From Eledone cirrhosa (taxonomy: Eukaryota; Mollusca; Cephalopoda; Octopoda; Eledonidae): a DNA stretch of 64,000 nucleotides. Under the pieces are notes generated by a model. It worked only from the letters and a program-made list of their open reading frames with translations, did no database searches and was not told the origin of the DNA. The translations under genes were made by a program, and so were the position numbers. The stretch spans positions 1,873,001 to 1,937,000 of the forward strand of contig OZ024759.1 in assembly GCA_964016885.1 (NCBI GenBank). Direction: 5' to 3'. Positions 27,052-40,410 of this stretch are shown piece after piece; positions within the stretch are counted from its first letter, which is position 1; every line of letters begins with the position of its first letter.

Positions 27052-27457
27052 GACAGTCTATATTAGTAACATGACAGTCTACATTAGTAACATGACACAG
27101 TCTATATTAGTAACATGACAAAGTCGATATTAGTAACATGACAATGTCTATATTAGTAACATGACAAAGTCTATATTAGTAACATGACACAGTCTATATT
27201 ACTAACATGACACAGTCTATATTAGTAACATGACAAAGTCTATATTAGTAACATGACAGTCTATATTAGTAACATGACAGTCTACATTAGTAACATGACA
27301 CAGTCTATATTAGTAACATGACAAAGTCGATATTAGTAACATGACAATGTCTATATTAGTAACATGACAAAGTCTATATTAGTAACATGACACAGTCTAT
27401 ATTACTAACATGACACAGTCTATATTAGTAACATGACAAAGTCTATATTAGTAACAT
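27052..27457 (+). repeat. 203-bp tandem duplication (9 monomers, twice)
   Basis: The string of two 21-bp monomers, TACATT, GACAAAG, TCGATATT with GACAATG, GACAAAG, GACACAG and TTACTAAC occurs at 27052 and again at 27255. The offset of 203 bp equals seven 23-bp plus two 21-bp monomers. The left-domain HORs have this string only once at the equivalent place. The same duplication is found at 30696-31101. Confidence 0.85.
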
Positions 27458-27489
27458 GACAAAGTCTATATTAGTAACATGACAAAGTC

Positions 27490-27511
27490 TATATTAGTAA
27501 CATGACAAGTC
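27490..27511 (+). repeat. 22-bp monomer ending GACAAGTC
   Basis: One base is missing from the centre of the GAC-NNN-GTC dyad. The only other copies of this form are its duplicate at 31134-31155 and, with GATAAGTC, 47622-47643. It makes a good tag for the 3,644-bp duplication. Confidence 0.85.
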
Positions 27512-27626
27512 TATATTAGTAACATGACACAGTCTATATTACTAGCATGACACAGTCTATATTAGTAACATGATACAGTCTATATTAGTAACATGACAAA
27601 GTCTATATTAGTAATATGACAAAGTC

Positions 27627-27649
27627 TATATTAGTAAAATGATCAATTC
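27627..27649 (+). repeat. Monomer with three clustered substitutions in the dyad
   Basis: An AAAATG-type monomer ends GATCAATTC in place of GACAAAGTC, three changes in nine bases. The duplicate partner near 31280 has the normal tail. The change is therefore younger than the 3,644-bp duplication, or it is a sequence error. Confidence 0.75.
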
Positions 27650-30600
27650 TATATTAGTAACATGACAAAGTCTTTATTAGTAACATGACACAGTCTATAT
27701 TAGTAACATGACACAGTCTATATTAGTAACATGACAAAGTCTATATTAGTAACATGACAAAGTCTATATTAGTAACATGACACAGTCTATATTAGTAACA
27801 TGACACAGTCTATATTAGTAACATGACAAAGTCTATATTAGTAACATGACAAAGTCTATATTAGTAACATGACACAGTCTATATTAGTAACATGACACAG
27901 TCTATATTAGTAACATGAGACAGTCTATATTAGTAGCATGACAAAGTCTATATTAGTAACATGACACAGTCTACATTAGTAACATGACAAAGTCTATATT
28001 AGTAACATGACACAGTCTATATTAGTAACATGAGACAGTCTATATTAGTAACATGACTAAGTCTATATTAGTAACATGACACAGTCTATATTAGTAACAT
28101 GACACAGTCTATATTAGTAACATGACACAGTATATATTAGTTACATGACAAAGTCTATATTAGTAACATGACAAAGTCTATATTAGTAACATGACACAGT
28201 CTATATTAGTAACATGATGAAGTCTATATTAGTAACATGACACAGTCTATATTAGTAACATGACACAGTCTATATTAGTAACATGAAAAAGTCTATATTA
28301 GTAACATGACAAAGTCTATATTAGTAACATGACAAAGTCTATATTAGTAACATGACAAAGTCTATATTAGTAGCATGACACAGTCTATATTAGCAACATG
28401 ACAAAGTCTATATTAGTAACATGACACAGTCTATATTAGTAACATGACACAGTCTATATTAGTAACATGACACAGTCTATATTAGTAACATGACAAAGTC
28501 TACATTAGTAACATGACAAAGTCTATATTAGTAACATGACAAGGTCTATATTAGTAACATGACACAGTCTATATTAGTAGCATGACACAGTCTATATTAG
28601 TAACATGATACAGTCTATATTAGTAACATGACAAAGTCTATATTAGTAACATGACACAGTCTATATTAGTAACATGACAGTCTATATTAGTAACATGACA
28701 GTCTACATTAGTAACATGACACAGTCTATATTAGTAACATGACAAAGTCGATATTAGTAACATGACAATGTCTATATTAGTAACATGACAAAGTCTATAT
28801 TAGTAACATGACACAGTCTATATTACTAACATGACACAGTCTATATTAGTAACATGACAAAGTCTATATTAGTAACATGACAAAGTCTATATTAGTAACA
28901 TGACAAAGTCTATATTAGTAACATGACACAGTCTATATTAGTAACATGACACAGTCTATATTAGTAGCATGACACAGTCTATATTAGTAACATGATACAG
29001 TCTATATTAGTAACATGACAAAGTCTATATTAGTAATATGACAAAGTCTATATTAGTAAAATGACAAAGTCTATATTAGTAACATGACAAAGTCTTTATT
29101 AGTAACATGACACAGTCTATATTAGTAACATGACACAGTCTATATTAGTAACATGACAAAGTCTATATTAGTAACATGACAAAGTCTATATTAGTAACAT
29201 GACACAGTCTATATTAGTAACATGACACAGTCTATATTAGTAACATGACAAAGTCTATATTAGTAACATGACAAAGTCTATATTAGTAACATGACACAGT
29301 CTATATTAGTAACATGACACAGTCTATATTAGTAACATGAGACAGTCTATATTAGTAGCATGACAAAGTCTATATTAGTAACATGACACAGTCTACATTA
29401 GTAACATGACAAAGTCTATATTAGTAACATGACACAGTCTATATTAGTAACATGAGACAGTCTATATTAGTAACATGACAAAGTCTATATTAATAACATG
29501 ACACAGTCTATATTAGTAACATGACACAGTCTATATTAGTAACATGACAAAGTCTATATTAGTAACATGACAAAGTCTATATTAGTAACATGACAAAGTC
29601 TATATTAGTAACATGACACAGTCTATACTAGTAACATGACACAGTCTATATTAGTAACATGACAAAGTCTATATTAGTAACATGACAAAGTCTATATTAG
29701 TAACATGACAAAGTCTATATTAGTAACATGACAAAGTCTATATTAGTAGCATGACACAGTCTATATTAGCAACATGACAAGGTCTATATTAGTAACATGA
29801 CACAGTCTATATTAGTAGCATGACAAAGTCTGTATTAGTAACATGACAAAGTCTATATTAGTAACATGACAAAGTCTATATTAGTAACATGACAAAGTCT
29901 ATATTAGTAACATGACACAGTCTATATTAGTAACATGACAAAGTCTATATTAGTAGCATGACAAAGTCTATATTAGTAACATGACAAAGTCTATATTAGT
30001 AACATGACAAAGTCTATATTAGTAACATGACAAAGTCTATATTAGTGACATGACAAAGTCGATATTAGTAACATGACAAAGTCTATATTAGTAACATGAC
30101 AAAGTCGATATTAGTAACATGACAATGTCTATATTAGTAACATGACAAAGTCTATCTTAGTAACATGACACAGTCTATATTACTAACATGACACAGTCTA
30201 TATTAGTAACATGACACAGTCTATATTAGTAGCATGACACAGTCTATATTAGTAACATGATACAGTCTATATTAGTAACATGACAAAGTCTATATTAGTA
30301 ACATGACACAGTCTATATTAGTAACATGACACAGTCTATATTAGTAGCATGACACAGTCTATATTAGTAACATGATACAGTCTATATTAGTAACATGACA
30401 AAGTCTATATTAGTAACATGACAAAGTCTATATTAGTAAAATGACAAAGTCTATATTAGTAACATGACAAAGTCTTTATTAGTAACATGACACAGTCTAT
30501 ATTAGTAACATGACAAAGTCTACATTAGTAACATGACAAAGTCTATATTAGTAACATGACAAGGTCTATATTAGTAACATGACACAGTCTATATTAGTAG

Positions 30601-30695
30601 CATGACACAGTCTATATTAGTAACATGATACAGTCTATATTAGTAACATGACAAAGTCTATATTAGTAACATGACACAGTCTATATTAGTAACAT

Positions 30696-31101
30696 GACAG
30701 TCTATATTAGTAACATGACAGTCTACATTAGTAACATGACACAGTCTATATTAGTAACATGACAAAGTCGATATTAGTAACATGACAATGTCTATATTAG
30801 TAACATGACAAAGTCTATATTAGTAACATGACACAGTCTATATTACTAACATGACACAGTCTATATTAGTAACATGACAAAGTCTATATTAGTAACATGA
30901 CAGTCTATATTAGTAACATGACAGTCTACATTAGTAACATGACACAGTCTATATTAGTAACATGACAAAGTCGATATTAGTAACATGACAATGTCTATAT
31001 TAGTAACATGACAAAGTCTATATTAGTAACATGACACAGTCTATATTACTAACATGACACAGTCTATATTAGTAACATGACAAAGTCTATATTAGTAACA
31101 T
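30696..31101 (+). repeat. 203-bp tandem duplication, inherited copy
   Basis: This is the same nine-monomer duplication as at 27052, with units starting at 30696 and 30899. Both lie exactly 3,644 bp from their partners. The local duplication therefore happened first and was then copied in the larger event. Confidence 0.85.
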
Positions 31102-31133
31102 GACAAAGTCTATATTAGTAACATGACAAAGTC

Positions 31134-31155
31134 TATATTAGTAACATGACAAGTC
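31134..31155 (+). repeat. 22-bp monomer, duplicate copy
   Basis: It ends GACAAGTC and is the partner of 27490-27511 at an offset of 3,644 bp. Confidence 0.85.
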
Positions 31156-34090
31156 TATATTAGTAACATGACACAGTCTATATTAGTAGCATGACACAGT
31201 CTATATTAGTAACATGATACAGTCTATATTAGTAACATGACAAAGTCTATATTAGTAATATGACAAAGTCTATATTAGTAAAATGACAAAGTCTATATTA
31301 GTAACATGACAAAGTCTTTATTAGTAACATGACACAGTCTATATTAGTAACATGACACAGTCTATATTAGTAACATGACAAAGTCTATATTAGTAACATG
31401 ACAAAGTCTATATTAGTAACATGACACAGTCTATATTAGTAACATGACACAGTCTATATTAGTAACATGACAAAGTCTATATTAGTAACATGACAAAGTC
31501 TATATTAGTAACATGACACAGTCTATATTAGTAACATGACACAGTCTATATTAGTAACATGAGACAGTCTATATTAGTAGCATGACAAAGTCTATATTAG
31601 TAACATGACACAGTCTACATTAGTAACATGACAAAGTCTATATTAGTAACATGACACAGTCTATATTAGTAACATGAGACAGTCTATATTAGTAACATGA
31701 CTAAGTCTATATTAGTAACATGACACAGTCTATATTAGTAACATGACACAGTCTATATTAGTAACATGACACAGTATATATTAGTTACATGACAAAGTCT
31801 ATATTAGTAACATGACAAAGTCTATATTAGTAACATGACACAGTCTATATTAGTAACATGATGAAGTCTATATTAGTAACATGACACAGTCTATATTAGT
31901 AACATGACACAGTCTATATTAGTAACATGAAAAAGTCTATATTAGTAACATGACAAAGTCTATATTAGTAACATGACAAAGTCTATATTAGTAACATGAC
32001 AAAGTCTATATTAGTAGCATGACACAGTCTATATTAGCAACATGACAAAGTCTATATTAGTAACATGACACAGTCTATATTAGTAACATGACACAGTCTA
32101 TATTAGTAACATGACACAGTCTATATTAGTAACATGACAAAGTCTACATTAGTAACATGACAAAGTCTATATTAGTAACATGACAAGGTCTATATTAGTA
32201 ACATGACACAGTCTATATTAGTAGCATGACACAGTCTATATTAGTAACATGATACAGTCTATATTAGTAACATGACAAAGTCTATATTAGTAACATGACA
32301 CAGTCTATATTAGTAACATGACAGTCTATATTAGTAACATGACAGTCTACATTAGTAACATGACACAGTCTATATTAGTAACATGACAAAGTCGATATTA
32401 GTAACATGACAATGTCTATATTAGTAACATGACAAAGTCTATATTAGTAACATGACACAGTCTATATTAGTAACATGACAAAGTCTATATTAGTAACATG
32501 ACAAAGTCTATATTAGTAACATGACAAAGTCTATATTAGTAACATGACACAGTCTATATTAGTAACATGACACAGTCTATATTAGTAGCATGACACAGTC
32601 TATATTAGTAACATGATACAGTCTATATTAGTAACATGACAAAGTCTATATTAGTAATATGACAAAGTCTATATTAGTAAAATGACAAAGTCTATATTAG
32701 TAACATGACAAAGTCTTTATTAGTAACATGACACAGTCTATATTAGTAACATGACACAGTCTATATTAGTAACATGACAAAGTCTATATTAGTAACATGA
32801 CAAAGTCTATATTAGTAACATGACACAGTCTATATTAGTAACATGACACAGTCTATATTAGTAACATGACAAAGTCTATATTAGTAACATGACAAAGTCT
32901 ATATTAGTAACATGACACAGTCTATATTAGTAACATGACACAGTCTATATTAGTAACATGAGACAGTCTATATTAGTAGCATGACAAAGTCTATATTAGT
33001 AACATGACACAGTCTACATTAGTAACATGACAAAGTCTATATTAGTAACATGACACAGTCTATATTAGTAACATGAGACAGTCTATATTAGTAACATGAC
33101 AAAGTCTATATTAGTAACATGACACAGTCTATATTAGTAACATTACACAGTCTATATTAGTAACATGACAAAGTCTATATTAGTAACATGACAAAGTCTA
33201 TATTAGTAACATGACAAAGTCTATATTAGTAACATGACACAGTCTATACTAGTAACATGACACAGTCTATATTAGTAACATGACAAAGTCTATATTAGTA
33301 ACATGACAAAGTCTATATTAGTAACATGACAAAGTCTATATTAGTAACATGACAAAGTCTATATTAGTAGCATGGCACGGTCTATATTAGCAACATGACA
33401 AGGTCTATATTAGTAACATGACACAGTCTATATTAGTAGCATGACAAAGTCTGTATTAGTAACATGACAAAGTCTATATTAGTAACATGACAAAGTCTAT
33501 ATTAGTAACATGACAAAGTCTATATTAGTAACATGACACAGTCTATATTAGTAACATGACAAAGTCTATATTAGTAGCATGACAAAGTCTATATTAGTAA
33601 CATGACAAAGTCTATATTAGTAACATGACAAAGTCTATATTAGTAACATGACAAAGTCTATATTAGTGACATGACAAAGTCGATATTAGTAACATGACAA
33701 AGTCTATATTAGTAACATGACACAGTATATATTAGTAACATGACAGTCTATATTAGTAACATGACAGTCTACATTAGTAACATGACACAGTCTATATTAG
33801 TAACATGACAAAGTCGATATTAGTAACATTACAATGTCTATATTAGTAACATGACAAAGTCTATATTAGTAACATGACACAGTCTATATTACTAACATGA
33901 CACAGTCTATATTAGTAACATGACACAGTCTATATTAGTAGCATGACACAGTCTATATTAGTAAAATGATACAGTCTATATTAGTAACATGACAAAGTCT
34001 ATATTAGTAACATGACACAGTCTATATTAGTAACATGACACAGTCTATATTAGTAGCATGACACAGTCTATATTAGTAACATGATACAGT

Positions 34091-34092
34091 CT
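34091..34092. other. Deletion junction: four monomers (92 bp) missing
   Basis: After GATACAG the next monomer is a plain GACACAG one. The partner at about 37940-38040 has GACAAAG, GACAAAG, AAAATG, GACAAAG and CTTTATT here. The loss is exactly four 23-bp units, and the block anchor vanished with it, giving an apparent anchor spacing of 2,016 bp (32715 to 34731). Confidence 0.8.
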
Positions 34093-34730
34093 ATATTAGT
34101 AACATGACACAGTCTATATTAGTAACATGACAAAGTCTACATTAGTAACATGACAAAGTCTATATTAGTAACATGACAAGGTCTATATTAGTAACATGAC
34201 ACAGTCTATATTAGTAGCATGACACAGTCTATATTAGTAACATGATACAGTCTATATTAGTAACATGACAAAGTCTATATTAGTAACATGACACAGTCTA
34301 TATTAGTAACATGACAGTCTATATTAGTAACATGACAGTCTACATTAGTAACATGACACAGTCTATATTAGTAACATGACAAAGTCGATATTAGTAACAT
34401 GACAATGTCTATATTAGTAACATGACAAAGTCTATATTAGTAACTTGACACAGTCTATATTACTAACATGACACAGTCTATATTAGTAACATGACAAAGT
34501 CTATATTAGTAACATGACAAAGTCTATGTTAGTAACATGACACAGTCTATATTAGTAACATGACACAGTCTATATTAGTAACATGACACAGTCTATATTA
34601 GTAGCATGACACAGTCTATATTAGTAACATGATACAGTCTATATTAGTAACATGACAAAGTCTATATTAGTAATATGACAAAGTCTATATTAGTAAAATG
34701 ACAAAGTCTATATTAGTAACATGACAAAGT

Positions 34731-35190
34731 CTTTATTAGTAACATGACACAGTCTATATTAGTAACATGACAAAGTCTATATTAGTAACATGACAAAGTC
34801 TATATTAGTAACATGACAAAGTCTATATTAGTAACATGACACAGTCTATATTAGTAACATGACAATGTCTATATTAGTAACATGACAAAGTCTATATTAG
34901 TAACATGACACAGTCTATATTACTAACATGACACAGTCTATATTAGTAACATGACAAAGTCTATATTAGTAACATGACAAAGTCTATATTAGTAACATGA
35001 CAAAGTCTATATTAGTAACATGACACAGTATATATTAGTAACATGACACAGTCTATATTAGTAGCATGACACAGTCTATATTAGTAACATGATACAGTCT
35101 ATATTAGTAACATGACAAAGTCTATATTAGTAATATGACAAAGTCTATATTAGTAAAATGACAAAGTCTATATTAGTAACATGACAAAGT
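34731..35190 (+). repeat. 460-bp module, third copy
   Basis: CTTTATT at 34731 and 35191, GACAATG without TCGATATT at 34861, and GACGAAG at 35229 in the following block. Order and length match the module at 20962. Confidence 0.82.
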
Positions 35191-35490
35191 CTTTATTAGT
35201 AACATGACACAGTCTATATTAGTAACATGACGAAGTCTATATTAGTAACATGACACAGTCTATATTAGTAACATGACACAGTCTATATTAGTAACATGAA
35301 AAAGTCTATATTAGTAACATGACAAAGTCTATATTAGTAACATGACAAAGTCTATATTAGTAACATGACACAGTCTATATTAGTAGCATGACACAGTCTA
35401 TATTAGCAACATGACAAAGTCTATATTAGTAACATGACACAGTCTATATTAGTAACATGACACAGTCTATATTAGTAACATGACACAGTC

Positions 35491-37210
35491 TATATTAGTA
35501 ACATGAGACAGTCTATATTAGTAGCATGACAAAGTCTATATTAGTAACATGACACAGTCTACATTAGTAACATGACAAAGTCTATATTAGTAACATGACA
35601 CAGTCTATATTAGTAACATGAGACAGTCTATATTAGTAACATGACTAAGTCTATATTAGTAACATGACACAGTCTATATTAGTAACATGACACAGTCTAT
35701 ATTAGTAACATGACACAGTATATATTAGTTACATGACAAAGTCTATATTAGTAACATGACAAAGTCTATATTAGTAACATGACACAGTCTATATTAGTAA
35801 CATGATGAAGTCTATATTAGTAACATGACACAGTCTATATTAGTAACATGACACAGTCTATATTAGTAACATGAAAAAGTCTATATTAGTAACATGACAA
35901 AGTCTATATTAGTAACATGACAAAGTCTATATTAGTAACATGACAAAGTCTATATTAGTAGCATGACACAGTCTATATTAGCAACATGACAAAGTCTATA
36001 TTAGTAACATGACACAGTCTATATTAGTAACATGACACAGTCTATATTAGTAACATGACACAGTCTATATTAGTAACATGACAACGTCTACATTAGTAAC
36101 ATGACAAAGTCTATATTAGTAACATGACAAGGTCTATATTAGTAACATGACACAGTCTATATTAGTAGCATGACACAGTCTATATTAGTAACATGATACA
36201 GTCTATATTAGTAACATGACAAAGTCTATATTAGTAACATGACACAGTCTATATTAGTAACATGACAGTCTATATTAGTAACATGACAGTCTACATTAGT
36301 AACATGACACAGTCTATATTAGTAACATGACAAAGTCGATATTAGTAACATGACAATGTCTATATTAGTAACATGACAAAGTCTATATTAGTAACATGAC
36401 ACAGTCTATATTACTAACATGACACAGTCTATATTAGTAACATGACAAAGTCTATATTAGTAACATGACAAAGTCTATATTAGTAACATGACAAAGTCTA
36501 TATTAGTAACATGACACAGTCTATATTAGTAACATGACACAGTCTATATTAGTAGCATGACACAGTCTATATTAGTAACATGATACAGTCTATATTAGTA
36601 ACATGACAAAGTCTATATTAGTAATATGACAAAGTCTATATTAGTAAAATGACAAAGTCTATATTAGTAACATGACAAAGTCTTTATTAGTAACATGACA
36701 CAGTCTATATTAGTAACATGACACAGTCTATATTAGTAACATGACAAAGTCTATATTAGTAACATGACAAAGTCTATATTAGTAACATGACACAGTCTAT
36801 ATTAGTAACATGACACAGTCTATATTAGTAACATGACAAAGTCTATATTAGTAACATGACAAAGTCTATATTAGTAACATGACACAGTCTATATTAGTAA
36901 CATGACACAGTCTATATTAGTAACATGAGACAGTCTATATTAGTAGCATGACAAAGTCTATATTAGTAACATGACACAGTCTACATTAGTAACATGACAA
37001 AGTCTATATTAGTAACATGACACAGTCTATATTAGTAACATGAGACAGTCTATATTAGTAACATGACAAAGTCTATATTAGTAACATGACACAGTCTATA
37101 TTAGTAACATGACACAGTCTATATTAGTAACATGACAAAGTCTATATTAGTAACATGACAAAGTCTATATTAGTAACATGACAAAGTCTATATTAGTAAC
37201 ATGACACAGT
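35491..37210 (+). repeat. Left-domain-type HOR stretch between duplicated segments
   Basis: GAGACAG, TAGTAGC, GACTAAG, GTATATATT with TTAGTTAC, GATGAAG at 35804, GAAAAAG, the TACATT-GACAAGG string, two 21-bp monomers and CTTTATT at 36682 follow the order of block 3 and then block 1 in the A and B copies. CTATACTAG follows at 37211. A private GACAACG lies near 36083. This is the rightmost place where GATGAAG, not GACGAAG, fills its HOR slot. Confidence 0.72.
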
Positions 37211-39434
37211 CTATACTAGTAACATGACACAGTCTATATTAGTAACATGACAAAGTCTATATTAGTAACATGACAAAGTCTATATTAGTAACATGACAAA
37301 GTCTATATTAGTAACATGACAAAGTCTATATTAGTAACATGACAAAGTCTATATTAGTAACATGACAAAGTCTATATTAGTAACATGACACAGTCTATAT
37401 TAGTAACATGACAAAGTCTATATTAGTAGCATGACAAAGTCTATATTAGTAACATGACAAAGTCTATATTAGTAACATGACAAAGTCTATATTAGTAACA
37501 TGACAAAGTCTATATTAGTGACATGACAAAGTCGATATTAGTAACATGACAAAGTCTATATTAGTAACATGACACAGTATATATTAGTAACATGACAGTC
37601 TATATTAGTAACATGACAGTCTACATTAGTAACATGACACAGTCTATATTAGTAACATGACAAAGTCGATATTAGTAACATTACAATGTCTATATTAGTA
37701 ACATGACAAAGTCTATATTAGTAACATGACACAGTCTATATTACTAACATGACACAGTCTATATTAGTAACATGACACAGTCTATATTAGTAGCATGACA
37801 CAGTCTATATTAGTAAAATGATACAGTCTATATTAGTAACATGACAAAGTCTATATTAGTAACATGACACAGTCTATATTAGTAACATGACACAGTCTAT
37901 ATTAGTAGCATGACACAGTCTATATTAGTAACATGATACAGTCTATATTAGTAACATGACAAAGTCTATATTAGTAACATGACAAAGTCTATATTAGTAA
38001 AATGACAAAGTCTATATTAGTAACATGACAAAGTCTTTATTAGTAACATGACACAGTCTATATTAGTAACATGACAAAGTCTACATTAGTAACATGACAA
38101 AGTCTATATTAGTAACATGACAAGGTCTATATTAGTAACATGACACAGTCTATATTAGTAGCATGACACAGTCTATATTAGTAACATGATACAGTCTATA
38201 TTAGTAACATGACAAAGTCTATATTAGTAACATGACACAGTCTATATTAGTAACATGACAGTCTATATTAGTAACATGACAGTCTACATTAGTAAAATGA
38301 CACAGTCTATATTAGTAACATGACAAAGTCGATATTAGTAACATGACAATGTCTATATTAGTAACATGACAAAGTCTATATTAGTAACTTGACACAGTCT
38401 ATATTACTAACATGACACAGTCTATATTAGTAACATGACAAAGTCTATATTAGTAACATGACAAAGTCTATGTTAGTAACATGACACAGTCTATATTAGT
38501 AACATGACACAGTCTATATTAGTAACATGACACAGTCTATATTAGTAGCATGACACAGTCTATATTAGTAACATGATACAGTCTATATTAGTAACATGAC
38601 AAAGTCTATATTAGTAATATGACAAAGTCTATATTAGTAAAATGACAAAGTCTATATTAGTAACATGACAAAGTCTTTATTAGTAACATGACACAGTCTA
38701 TATTAGTAACATGACAAAGTCTATATTAGTAACATGACAAAGTCTATATTAGTAACATGACAAAGTCTATATTAGTAACATGACACAGTCTATATTAGTA
38801 ACATGACAATGTCTATATTAGTAACATGACAAAGTCTATATTAGTAACATGACACAGTCTATATTACTAACATGACACAGTCTATATTAGTAACATGACA
38901 AAGTCTATATTAGTAACATGACAAAGTCTATATTAGTAACATGACAAAGTCTATATTAGTAACATGACACAGTATATATTAGTAACATGACACAGTCTAT
39001 ATTAGTAGCATGACACAGTCTATATTAGTAACATGATACAGTCTATATTAGTAACATGACAAAGTCTATATTAGTAATATGACAAAGTCTATATTAGTAA
39101 AATGACAAAGTCTATATTAGTAACATGACAAAGTCTTTATTAGTAACATGACACAGTCTATATTAGTAACATGACGAAGTCTATATTAGTAACATGACAC
39201 AGTCTATATTAGTAACATGACACAGTCTATATTAGTAACATGAAAAAGTCTATATTAGTAACATGACAAAGTCTATATTAGTAACATGACAAAGTCTATA
39301 TTAGTAACATGACACAGTCTATATTAGTAGCATGACACAGTCTATATTAGCAACATGACAAAGTCTATATTAGTAACATGACACAGTCTATATTAGTAAC
39401 ATGACACAGTCTATATTAGTAACATGACACAGTC
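37211..39434 (+). repeat. Segmental duplication of about 3.9 kb period, copy 2
   Basis: This is the partner of 33244-35490. It lacks five monomers near 37330 (the TAGTAGC, TTAGCAAC, TCTGTATT group) but keeps the four monomers lost from copy 1. It has a private AAAATGACACAG near 38293. After about 39434 it continues with the TACATT-GACAAGG string, where copy 1 has jumped to GAGACAG. Confidence 0.78.
38675..39134 (+). repeat. 460-bp module, fourth copy
   Basis: CTTTATT at 38675 and 39135, GACAATG at 38805, GACGAAG at 39173 in the next block. It is the partner of the copy at 34731 with an offset of 3,944 bp. Confidence 0.82.
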
Positions 39435-40410
39435 TATATTAGTAACATGACAAAGTCTACATTAGTAACATGACAAAGTCTATATTAGTAACATGACAAG
39501 GTCTATATTAGTAACATGACACAGTCTATATTAGTAGCATGACACAGTCTATATTAGTAACATGATACAGTCTATATTAGTAACATGACAAAGTCTATAT
39601 TAGTAACATGACACAGTCTATATTAGTAACATGACAGTCTATATTAGTAACATGACAGTCTACATTAGTAACATGACACAGTCTATATTAGTAACATGAC
39701 AAAGTCGATATTAGTAACATGACAATGTCTATATTAGTAACATGACAAAGTCTATATTAGTAACATGACACAGTCTATATTACTAACATGACACAGTCTA
39801 TATTAGTAACATGACAAAGTCTATATTAGTAACATGACAAAGTCTATATTAGTAACATGACAAAGTCTATATTAGTAACATGACACAGTCTATATTAGTA
39901 ACATGACACAGTCTATATTAGTAGCATGACACAGTCTATATTAGTAACATGATACAGTCTATATTAGTAACATGACAAAGTCTATATTAGTAATATGACA
40001 AAGTCTATATTAGTAAAATGACAAAGTCTATATTAGTAACATGACAAAGTCTTTATTAGTAACATGACACAGTCTATATTAGTAACATGACACAGTCTAT
40101 ATTAGTAACATGACAAAGTCTATATTAGTAACATGACAAAGTCTATATTAGTAACATGACACAGTCTATATTAGTAACATGACACAGTCTATATTAGTAA
40201 CATGACAAAGTCTATATTAGTAACATGACAAAGTCTATATTAGTAACATGACACAGTCTATATTAGTAACATGACACAGTCTATATTAGTAACATGAGAC
40301 AGTCTATATTAGTAGCATGACAAAGTCTATATTAGTAACATGACACAGTCTACATTAGTAACATGACAAAGTCTATATTAGTAACATGACACAGTCTATA
40401 TTAGTAACAT
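38805..40410 (+). repeat. 1,606-bp tandem duplication, copy 1 (70 monomers)
   Basis: GACAATG 38805/40411, CTTTATT 39135/40741 and 40051/41657, and GACGAAG 39173/40779 all repeat at 1,606 bp, which equals 68 monomers of 23 bp plus two of 21 bp. The unit runs from a GACAATG monomer, through a 916-bp block, to the GACACAG monomer just before GAGACAG in the following block. Confidence 0.85.

Larger units (their letters stand above)
26509..30152 (+). repeat. 3,644-bp segmental duplication, copy 1
   Basis: Rare changes recur exactly 3,644 bp downstream: TATCTTAG at 26509/30153, CTTTATT at 26830/30474 and 27672/31316, and a 22-bp monomer at 27490/31134. The length fits 152 monomers of 23 bp, six of 21 bp and one of 22 bp. 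It includes a left-domain-type block 3 with GATGAAG at 28216, and CTATACTAG at 29623. A 203-bp duplication inside it is present in both copies. Relative to the segment before 26.4 kb, its right end lacks four monomers (88 bp, including the two 21-bp monomers) near 30100. Confidence 0.83.
30153..33700 (+). repeat. 3,644-bp segmental duplication, copy 2
   Basis: This is the downstream partner of the copy starting at 26509. The offset is 3,644 bp up to about 32.4 kb and 3,621 bp after that (CTTTATT 29094/32715, CTATACTAG 29623/33244), because one TTACTAAC monomer was lost near 32460. GATGAAG is at 31860. A private monomer near 33370 reads CATGGCACGG, two changes close together. Confidence 0.8.
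33244..35490 (+). repeat. Segmental duplication of about 3.9 kb period, copy 1
   Basis: It is paired with 37211-39434 by rare variants: CATTACAATG at 33829/37681, AAAATGATACAG near 33964/37816, AACTTGACACAG near 34444/38388 and TATGTTAG near 34528/38470. The offset is 3,967 bp at the left, 3,852 bp in the middle and 3,944 bp at the right. These steps correspond to a five-monomer loss in copy 2 (near 37330) and a four-monomer loss in copy 1 (at 34091). At about 35490 the order jumps to a GAGACAG, TAGTAGC, GACTAAG, GATGAAG stretch of left-domain type. Confidence 0.78.
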
